Shown here: positions 3,921-8,971 of the stretch, one piece after another | Numbering within the stretch: the stretch's first letter is position 1 | Layout of the letters: each line of letters opens with the position of its first letter | Notes under the pieces: generated by a model | What the model saw: the letters and a program-made list of their open reading frames with translations, nothing else | Databases searched by the model: none | What the model was told of the DNA's origin: nothing | Assembly: GCA_945864765.1 (NCBI GenBank) | Contig: CAMBDR010000122.1 | Location: forward strand, 1 to 8,971 | Source of the DNA: Janthinobacterium lividum | GTDB taxonomy: Bacteria > Pseudomonadota > Gammaproteobacteria > Burkholderiales > Burkholderiaceae_D | Direction of reading: 5' to 3' | Length of the DNA: 8,971 bases | Translations under genes and position numbers: made by a program

Positions 3921-5471
3921 ATGAGTTTTCAACAAGGCTTGAGCGGCTTAAATGCCGCTGCTAAATCACTGGACGTAATTGGTAACAACGTCGCCAATGC
4001 CAGCACCGTGGGTTTCAAACAATCGCAAGCCCAGTTCGCCGACGTGTACGCCAATTCGCTCACGGGTGCGGGTGGGAATCAGGCCGGGATTGGTACCAAG
4101 GTGGCGCAGATTGCACAGCAATTTACCCAGGGTAATATTTCTTCATCGAATAATCCGCTGGATATTGCGATTAACGGCGGCGGTTTTTTCCGCATGACCT
4201 TTAACGGTACGGCCCAATACTCGCGCAATGGGCAGTTTCAGTTGGATAAAAACGGTTTTATCGTCAATGCCCAATTGGCCAAACTCACCGGCTATCAAGC
4301 CAATACCTTGGGGGTGTTATCGACTGGTGCCCCGGTGCCGCTTCAAGTCAATACCTCGGATCTGGCTCCCAAGGTGACAGAAAAAACCGCTGCCGAAATT
4401 AACCTCGATTCGCGCAATCTGCCACCCACCGGTGGCCTGTTCAACCCCTCCGTGCCAACCAGCTATAACAGTGCCACCTCGGTGAATGTATTCGACACCC
4501 TGGGTAATCCGCACGTGATGCAAACCTTTTACGTAAAAACCGCGCCTTCCAATTGGGATGTGTTCATTACCAATGACGGGGTTGAAATTTCGCAATTGAA
4601 AGTGACGGAAGCGGCCACCGCCGCCGCCGCCTTGCCGGGGGCAGACCCTGCATCGGTTGCCGCTGCTTTAGACGCTACGGCTGTCGCCGATACCGCAGCG
4701 GCAGTGGCGGCTACTGCCGCTGCTACGGCCTTGCCCAATGGTACGCCCGCCGAAATAGCCATTCGCACCAATGCCTTGAACCTCGCTGCCACGCAAACAG
4801 CACTGGCACTCACCGAAACCAATGCCGCCGCAGCGGCAACATTGGAAGCGGGGGTGGCGGGTGCCACCCTGGTTTCCACCATTGCCGCAGCAACCAATGG
4901 TGCCAGACCGGCAGCGCGTGCGGCCACCTTAAGCTTTACTGCCCTGGGTGCGCTGGATCCGGCTTCCGTGCTGGCGCAGCCATTTACGATTAAATTACCA
5001 GTCTTTCCACCCACAGGTGCGATTACCCCGCTGCAAACGGAATTGAACTACACCAATTCCACCCAATTTGGCTCCAATTTCAGTACCAATAAATTGACCC
5101 AGGATGGCTATACGGCAGGGCGATTGTCCGGCTTTAATGCGGGTTCGGATGGCATCATTCAGGCACGTTATTCGAACGGGCAATCGAATGTGTTGGGGCA
5201 AGTCGTGCTGGCCAACTTTGCCAACCCGAACGGCCTATCACCGATTGGTAATAATGCCTGGGTGGAAACATCCACTTCGGGTGCGCCGTTGGTGGGTATC
5301 CCCAATTCCGGCCCACTCGGGGTGTTGCAATCGTCGGCAGTGGAAGACGCCAACGTCGATTTGACCGCCGAGCTGGTGAGCCTGATTACCGCGCAGCGGG
5401 TGTATCAGGCCAATGCGCAAACCATTAAAACTCAGGATTCGGTCTTGCAAACGCTGGTTAATTTGCGTTAA
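3921..5471 (+). CDS. flgE: FlgE, flagellar hook protein with Ala-rich insertion
   Basis: The hook subunit, polymerised under FlgD into the flexible joint between rod and filament. The N-terminal axial motif is IGNNVANASTVGFKQSQAQF (residues 20-39), with the hook-basal-body core INGGGFFRM near 87-95 and YSRNGQFQLDKNG near 102-114. NVFDTLGNPHVMQTFYVKTA (about 190-209) is typical of the FlgE D2 region, and the C-terminal helix has ELVSLITAQRVYQANAQTI (about 482-500), ending LVNLR. At 516 residues it is long: the Salmonella protein is 403 and betaproteobacterial ones are usually little over 400. The excess is mostly an alanine-rich block at residues 231-336 inside the D2 region. Both ends and the frame are intact. 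AGGAGA at 3910-3915 gives a good start. Confidence 0.95.
   Translation: MSFQQGLSGLNAAAKSLDVIGNNVANASTVGFKQSQAQFADVYANSLTGAGGNQAGIGTKVAQIAQQFTQGNISSSNNPLDIAINGGGFFRMTFNGTAQYSRNGQFQLDKNGFIVNAQLAKLTGYQANTLGVLSTGAPVPLQVNTSDLAPKVTEKTAAEINLDSRNLPPTGGLFNPSVPTSYNSATSVNVFDTLGNPHVMQTFYVKTAPSNWDVFITNDGVEISQLKVTEAATAAAALPGADPASVAAALDATAVADTAAAVAATAAATALPNGTPAEIAIRTNALNLAATQTALALTETNAAAAATLEAGVAGATLVSTIAAATNGARPAARAATLSFTALGALDPASVLAQPFTIKLPVFPPTGAITPLQTELNYTNSTQFGSNFSTNKLTQDGYTAGRLSGFNAGSDGIIQARYSNGQSNVLGQVVLANFANPNGLSPIGNNAWVETSTSGAPLVGIPNSGPLGVLQSSAVEDANVDLTAELVSLITAQRVYQANAQTIKTQDSVLQTLVNLR
4611..4928 (+). other. alanine-rich insertion in the FlgE D2 region
   Basis: Residues 231-336 of FlgE contain 46 Ala in 106, with Thr, Leu, Val and Asn making up much of the rest, no aromatic residue and no Cys. 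The segment can be read as two related halves: ALPGADPASVAAALDAT onward and ALPNGTPAEIAIRTNAL onward share an ALP-x(1,2)-x-PA start followed by an Ala/Thr-rich heptad-like stretch. The DNA starts with GCC-rich triplets (4614-4630), prone to slippage. Flanking sequence resumes the normal FlgE pattern (TLSFTALGALDPAS). Probably a surface-exposed helical addition to the hook; function unknown. Confidence 0.7.
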
Positions 5472-5510
5472 GCATTCCGGCGCGATCAATTTGATATGGG
5501 CAGTTAATTT

Positions 5511-5518
5511 AAGGAGGT
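5511..5518 (+). promoter_or_regulatory. near-perfect Shine-Dalgarno of flgF
   Basis: AAGGAGGT matches the anti-Shine-Dalgarno end of 16S rRNA and lies 4 bases before the ATG at 5523. It is the strongest ribosome site in the window. Confidence 0.8.
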
Positions 5519-5522
5519 CTTT

Positions 5523-6263
5523 ATGGATCGTTTGGTCTATACCGTCATGACGGGTGCGAAGCACACCATGGAGCAGCAAGCCAATAATTCGCATAATTTG
5601 GCCAATGCCACGACCACAGGTTTTCGCGCGCAGCTTGATTCATTTCGCGCCGTGCCCGTGGTATCGGATGGCTTGCCGACCCGCACCTTTGTGGTTGACG
5701 CGACCGTGGGTAGTGATTTTACCCCGGCGCAAACCCAGCAAACCGGGCGTGATCTGGATGTCGCCATCAATGGCAAAGGGTGGATTGCGGTGCAAGCGGC
5801 CGATGGTAGCGAAGCCTATACCCGCCACGGCAGCCTCAAGTTGAGTGAAAACGGCATTTTGCAAACCCATGACGGCTTAAATGTACAAGGTGAATCCGGG
5901 CCGATTACGATTCCACCGGGTACCTCGATTTCGATTGCAAAAGACGGCACCGTGGCTTCGATTGAAAATGGCACCAAGCCCGGAGCCTCGACCATTTTGG
6001 GCCGTATCAAACTGGTCAATCCGCCCGAGCAAAATTTGGTGCGCGGTGAAGATACCTTGTTTCGGCAAAAAGACGGGGTCGATGCCGATGTCGATGAGGG
6101 CGTCCAATTGATAGGGCGCGCGCTCGAAGGCAGCAATGTGAATGTGGTTGAAGCCATGGTCAACATGATAAGCTTGGCACGTCAATTTGAAAGCCAGCTC
6201 GGTTTATTAAAGAATGCCGAGAATAACGCGGCAAAAGCCAGTCAGCTCCTCAGTTTGAATTAA
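5523..6263 (+). CDS. flgF: FlgF, proximal rod protein
   Basis: A 246-residue rod subunit, normal length. It starts MDRLVYTVMTGAKHTMEQQ, the FlgF-type opening (D-R-x-x-Y-x-x-M-x-G-A), followed by the axial motif NSHNLANATTTGFRAQLDSF (about residues 22-41). The central DLDVAINGKGWIAVQAADG and EAYTRHGSLKLSENG (about 78-110) are the flagellar basal-body rod core shared with FlgE and FlgG. The C-terminus has GSNVNVVEAMVNMISLARQF (about 203-222) and ends ASQLLSLN. FlgF lies between the FlgB/FlgC rod and the FlgG distal rod. A 55-bp gap with no repeats separates it from flgG. Confidence 0.96.
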   Translation: MDRLVYTVMTGAKHTMEQQANNSHNLANATTTGFRAQLDSFRAVPVVSDGLPTRTFVVDATVGSDFTPAQTQQTGRDLDVAINGKGWIAVQAADGSEAYTRHGSLKLSENGILQTHDGLNVQGESGPITIPPGTSISIAKDGTVASIENGTKPGASTILGRIKLVNPPEQNLVRGEDTLFRQKDGVDADVDEGVQLIGRALEGSNVNVVEAMVNMISLARQFESQLGLLKNAENNAAKASQLLSLN

Positions 6264-6318
6264 TCAAACCGGGCGCACAATCAACGTATTGTTCACTGCC
6301 AATGTGCGGGAGGCTTAA

Positions 6319-7101
6319 ATGATACGTTCACTGTGGATTTCAAAGACTGGTCTGGATGCGCAACAAACCCAGATGGATGTCATCGCCAATAACCTGGCCA
6401 ACGTCAACACTGCCGGGTTCAAACGCTCCCGCGCCGTGTTTGAAGATTTGCTGTATCAAAATCTGCGGCAGCCGGGCGGCCAGAGTTCCCAGCAAACCAC
6501 CTTGCCTTCCGGCTTGCAACTCGGAACCGGGGTACGCCCGGTTGCGACCGAGCGCATTCATACCCAAGGTAATATCCAGCGCACGGACAATCCCAAAGAT
6601 GTGGCCATTAATGGCGAAGGGTTTTTCCAGGTCTTGCTGCCTGACGGCACCAGCGCCTACACCCGCGATGGTTCATTTCAGAGTGACAGCAACGGCCAAA
6701 TGGTGACTGCCAGCGGCTATGTGATCCAGCCAGCCATTACCGTCCCCGCCAATGCACTGAGTGTGACGGTCGGACGTGATGGCACGGTGTCGGTCACCAC
6801 GCCCGGTTCGAGTGCTGCCACCCAGATCGGGACGCTGCAATTATCGACCTTTGTCAATCCCGCCGGCCTGGAGTCCAAGGGTGAGAATCTGTATGTGGAA
6901 ACCGGTGCATCCGGTACTGCCAACTCAAATACCCCTGGCACCAATGGCGCGGGCATATTATCGCAAGGCTTTGTCGAAACCTCGAATGTGAACGTGGTGG
7001 AAGAACTGGTGAATATGATCCAGACCCAGCGCGCCTATGAAATCAACAGCAAAGCCATCACCACATCCGATCAAATGCTGCAACGTCTGTCGCAACTGTA
7101 A
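6319..7101 (+). CDS. flgG: FlgG, distal rod protein
   Basis: A 260-residue distal rod subunit, exactly the family's usual length. FlgG forms the drive-shaft section passing through the P and L rings. Visible: MIRSLWISKTGLDAQQTQMD at the start, the axial motif IANNLANVNTAGFKRSRAVF (about residues 22-41), DNPKDVAINGEGFFQVLLPD (about 92-111), AYTRDGSFQSDSNGQ and the C-terminal GFVETSNVNVVEELVNMIQT (about 217-236) followed by QRAYEINSKAI. GGGAGG (6308-6313) lies 5 bases before the ATG. The stop codon adjoins the ribosome site of flgH, so the two are translationally close. Confidence 0.97.
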   Translation: MIRSLWISKTGLDAQQTQMDVIANNLANVNTAGFKRSRAVFEDLLYQNLRQPGGQSSQQTTLPSGLQLGTGVRPVATERIHTQGNIQRTDNPKDVAINGEGFFQVLLPDGTSAYTRDGSFQSDSNGQMVTASGYVIQPAITVPANALSVTVGRDGTVSVTTPGSSAATQIGTLQLSTFVNPAGLESKGENLYVETGASGTANSNTPGTNGAGILSQGFVETSNVNVVEELVNMIQTQRAYEINSKAITTSDQMLQRLSQL

Positions 7102-7106
7102 AGAGG
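7102..7106 (+). promoter_or_regulatory. ribosome binding site fixing the flgH start
   Basis: AGAGG lies directly after the flgG stop and 5 bases before the ATG at 7112. The open frame extends upstream to 7037 inside flgG, but only 7112 has this site and gives a normal signal peptide. Confidence 0.6.
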
Positions 7107-7111
7107 CCATC

Positions 7112-7828
7112 ATGAAAACGCGTCGTTTAAGATTATCGCCAAATTACTTCCATGGCATGGCTGTGGCGGGTTTGACTGCGGGCCTGACTGCGGGTCTGGC
7201 TGCAGGTCTGGTCGGTTGTGCCGCAACGCCGTCCAGCATTGTGCAAAAACCACTCACCGCCAAGGCCGAAGCCATGGTATTGCCGCCGCCCAAAAGCGGT
7301 ACGATTTTTCAGGCGGCGGGCTATCGCCCTTTGTTTGAAGATGCCAAAGCGCGGCGTGTGGGTGATACCCTGGTGATCACCATTTCTGAAAATACCAGTG
7401 CCGTCAAGGCCGCCGCCAGTTCCGGCAGCAAGACAGGCAGCTTTGCCGTGGCCGGCATACCGGCAACGGGTGTGATCAAAGCGTTTGGTGCCACCGCAGT
7501 CAAGAGCAGTACCTCCAATTCGTTTGCCGATAAAGATGCCGAATCGGCCAGCAATACCTTTACCGGCACCCTGAACGTGACCGTGATCGAGGTGTTACCG
7601 AATGGCCATTTGCGGGTGGCGGGTGAAAAACAATTGGCACTCGACAAAGGTACGGAATTTGTGCGCCTCTCGGGGGTGGTCAATCCATTGATCATTTCCA
7701 GCAGCAATACCGTCACCTCCAGTCAGGTGAGCGAAGCGCGGATCGAATATCGCACCAATAGCCAGGTGGATAGAGCCAGCTTTACGGCGGCATTGTCACG
7801 CATGTTTCAAAGTGTTTTGCCATTTTAA
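7112..7828 (+). CDS. flgH: FlgH, L-ring lipoprotein
   Basis: A 238-residue outer-membrane lipoprotein that forms the L ring around the rod. It has a basic N-terminus (MKTRRLRL), a hydrophobic core and a lipobox LVGC with the lipidated Cys at residue 36, after which the mature protein begins CAATPSSIV. The mature part shows the FlgH pattern: GTIFQAAGYRPLFEDAKARR (about residues 66-85), VGDTLVITISENTSA, the middle segment NTFTGTLNVTVIEVLPNGHL and the C-terminal ISSSNTVTSSQVSEARIEY, ending RMFQSVLPF as is usual. Length is normal. The signal peptide is unusually repetitive (GLTA GLTA GLAA GLVG) and encoded by 12-bp tandem repeats. flgI follows after 17 bases. Confidence 0.95.
   Translation: MKTRRLRLSPNYFHGMAVAGLTAGLTAGLAAGLVGCAATPSSIVQKPLTAKAEAMVLPPPKSGTIFQAAGYRPLFEDAKARRVGDTLVITISENTSAVKAAASSGSKTGSFAVAGIPATGVIKAFGATAVKSSTSNSFADKDAESASNTFTGTLNVTVIEVLPNGHLRVAGEKQLALDKGTEFVRLSGVVNPLIISSSNTVTSSQVSEARIEYRTNSQVDRASFTAALSRMFQSVLPF
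7169..7216 (+). repeat. 12-bp tandem repeat within the FlgH signal peptide
   Basis: Four in-frame 12-bp units encode GLTA, GLTA, GLAA and GLVG (residues 20-35): GGTTTGACTGCG (7169), GGCCTGACTGCG (7181), GGTCTGGCTGCA (7193) and GGTCTGGTCGGT (7205). The array forms nearly all of the hydrophobic core and abuts the lipobox Cys. Confidence 0.85.
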
Positions 7829-7845
7829 GGCCAGGGAGAATCATC

Positions 7846-8925
7846 ATGAGATTGCCGAACTTACTCAAACATCTGGCCGTATGCAGCCTGCTGCTGTCGG
7901 CTTTGCTGTCGGCTTTGTTGGCCACACCATTGGCTCAGGCTGAGCGCCTGAAAGATCTGGTCACGATCCAGGGCGTGCGGCAAAATCAATTGCTGGGCTA
8001 TGGTCTGGTGGTTGGGCTTGATGGTAGTGGCGACCAAACCACGCAAACCCCTTTTACGGTACAAAGCATCGTCACCATGTTGTCGCAAATGGGCGTGGCC
8101 TTGCCGGCCGCCTCCAGTTTGCAATTGAAAAACGTGGCGGCGGTGGTGGTGACCGCGAGTTTGCCCGCGTTTGCCCAACCGGGGCAAACTCTGGATATTA
8201 CCGTTTCCTCAATCGGTAATGCCAAAAGCCTGCGCGGCGGCACTTTGTTGCTGACCCCACTCAAAGGGGCGGACGGGCAAATCTATGGTATGGCGCAAGG
8301 CAGTGTATTGGTTGCCCCGGTGGGTGCTGCGGCCAACGGTGCCAAGGCCCAGGTGAATCACTTAAGTGTTGGGCGCATTACTGGCGGTGCGACGGTGGAG
8401 CGTGCCGTCGCTTCTACCCTGGGGCAGGATGAAACGATACAACTCGAATTATTGCAATCCGATTTCGCGACCGCTGCGGCGGTGGTGGAGAGCATTAACC
8501 AACACTATGGGCCGGGTACGGCGCAGGCGCAGGATGGTCGCGTGATCCGCGTACATAGCCCTTCGGGCAGCGACAACAAGGTGGCGTTTTTGGGCGTGCT
8601 GGAGGGTTTAACCGTGACACCAGCGCCCGCTTCGGCCAAAGTGATACTGAATTCGCGCACTGGCTCGGTGGTGATGAATCAAAACGTGAAGCTGGAAAAC
8701 TGCGCCATTTCACATGGCAATTTGAGCATTACCGTGGGTGGTGAAAAAGCCGGCGAGGAACCCAAGAAAGAGCCGGGTTCGGTGTTGGTGTTAAAAGGCG
8801 GTGCATCGTTGGCCGAAGTGGTTAAGGCGCTCAATTCAATCGGCGCGTCGCCGCAGGATTTACTGGCGATTTTACAAGCCATGAAGGCCGCAGGTTCTTT
8901 GCGTGCCGAATTGGAAGTGATCTGA
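7846..8925 (+). CDS. flgI: FlgI, P-ring protein
   Basis: A 359-residue periplasmic protein that forms the P ring in the peptidoglycan, assembled with the help of FlgA. The signal peptide (residues 1-32) has a Leu/Ala core and a likely cleavage at AQA/E33. The mature protein opens ERLKDLVTIQGVRQNQLLGY and continues GLVVGLDGSGDQT, then SLQLKNVAAVVVTASLPAFA, GQTLDITVSSIGNAKSLRGG and GGATVERAV, all family hallmarks. The C-terminal part has ILNSRTGSVVMNQNVKLENC (about 266-285) with AISHGNLSITV, and ends SIGASPQDLLAILQAMKAAG before SLRAELEVI. Only one mature Cys (in LENC) remains; the second Cys known from E. coli FlgI is Ser here. AGGGAG at 7833-7838 precedes the start. Confidence 0.96.
   Translation: MRLPNLLKHLAVCSLLLSALLSALLATPLAQAERLKDLVTIQGVRQNQLLGYGLVVGLDGSGDQTTQTPFTVQSIVTMLSQMGVALPAASSLQLKNVAAVVVTASLPAFAQPGQTLDITVSSIGNAKSLRGGTLLLTPLKGADGQIYGMAQGSVLVAPVGAAANGAKAQVNHLSVGRITGGATVERAVASTLGQDETIQLELLQSDFATAAAVVESINQHYGPGTAQAQDGRVIRVHSPSGSDNKVAFLGVLEGLTVTPAPASAKVILNSRTGSVVMNQNVKLENCAISHGNLSITVGGEKAGEEPKKEPGSVLVLKGGASLAEVVKALNSIGASPQDLLAILQAMKAAGSLRAELEVI
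7891..7926 (+). repeat. 12-bp tandem repeat within the FlgI signal peptide
   Basis: Units CTGCTGTCGGCT (7891), TTGCTGTCGGCT (7903) and a decayed TTGTTGGCCACA (7915) encode LLSA, LLSA and LLAT (residues 16-27), the core of the signal peptide. The first two differ by one base. Confidence 0.8.
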
Positions 8926-8943
8926 TAACCCGAGGGGATAACC

Positions 8944-8971
8944 ATGGTTAGCCGAACCGATCTGTCAGGCA
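8944..8971 (+). CDS. flgJ: FlgJ, rod cap / peptidoglycan hydrolase, first nine codons (partial)
   Basis: An ATG at 8944 opens MVSRTDLSG and runs off the window. GAGGGG (8932-8937) lies 6 bases upstream. The position directly after flgI, and an opening like the M-x-x-x-x-DLS seen in FlgJ, point to flgJ, whose product caps the growing rod and, in many proteobacteria, carries a C-terminal glucosaminidase that opens the cell wall. Nine residues are too few to judge length or whether the hydrolase domain is present; the call rests mainly on gene order. Confidence 0.75.

Noticed and set aside
3441..3935. A 164-codon open frame on the minus strand across flgD
   Set aside because: A shadow of flgD and the 12-bp array; the peptide shows no recognisable domain, and the sense frame has clear FlgD motifs.
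4529..5014. A 161-codon open frame on the minus strand opposite flgE, rich in Ala and Val
   Set aside because: It lies antisense to the Ala-rich FlgE block, where GC-rich Ala codons remove stops from the other strand. It has no ribosome site or family pattern, and the plus-strand flgE frame is unambiguous.
6274..6308. Inverted repeat CGCACA...TGTGCG before flgG
   Set aside because: A 6-bp stem with a 23-base loop that barely touches the Shine-Dalgarno; expected by chance at this length.
1..8971. A previously undescribed multi-gene system
   Set aside because: Every gene visible fits the standard flagellar rod/hook/ring set plus a TamB-like tail; there is no unassigned gene left to build a new system from.

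Overview
This window is a bacterial flagellar rod/hook/ring gene cluster, almost certainly from a betaproteobacterium of the order Burkholderiales (Oxalobacteraceae-like). The assignment rests on gene order (flgA-flgM-flgN on the minus strand, back to back with flgBCDEFGHIJ on the plus strand), on protein character (a FlgN ending in a YGPNGQ...RRVVVG tail, FlgI with LENCAISHGNLSITV) and on moderate GC with strong AGGAG-type ribosome binding sites. The genus cannot be fixed from the sequence alone.

Layout. Positions 2-226 (+) hold the last 74 codons of a gene resembling the C-terminus of TamB (translocation and assembly module). It converges on flgN across a 62-bp gap. The minus-strand block is flgA (1971-1180), flgM (1073-783) and flgN (774-289). 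A near-consensus sigma-28 (FliA) promoter lies between flgA and flgM, so flgM and flgN can be transcribed late, independently of flgA. A gap of about 220 bp with short tandem repeats separates flgA from the divergent flgB. The plus-strand block is then flgB, flgC, flgD, flgE, flgF, flgG, flgH, flgI and the first nine codons of flgJ, all intact and each with a good Shine-Dalgarno sequence. No stretch longer than 300 bp lacks a gene.

How the genes work together. FlgB, FlgC, FlgF and FlgG are rod subunits; FlgJ (cut by the window edge) caps the rod and usually digests peptidoglycan. FlgI (P ring) and FlgH (L ring) form the bushing, with FlgA chaperoning P-ring assembly. FlgD caps the growing hook made of FlgE. 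FlgN is the export chaperone for the hook-filament junction proteins FlgK and FlgL, and FlgM holds sigma-28 inactive until the hook is complete.

I find no new multi-gene system. What departs from the ordinary: (1) an alanine-rich segment of about 106 residues (46 Ala) inside FlgE, giving a 516-residue hook protein; (2) a series of short tandem arrays in non-coding gaps, each with a different unit length (9, 11, 12 or 13 bp) but sharing a TTGC-containing core, one of which carries the Shine-Dalgarno and start of flgA; (3) 12-bp in-frame tandem repeats building the hydrophobic cores of the FlgH and FlgI signal peptides; and (4) the sigma-28 promoter and a small leader hairpin before flgM.
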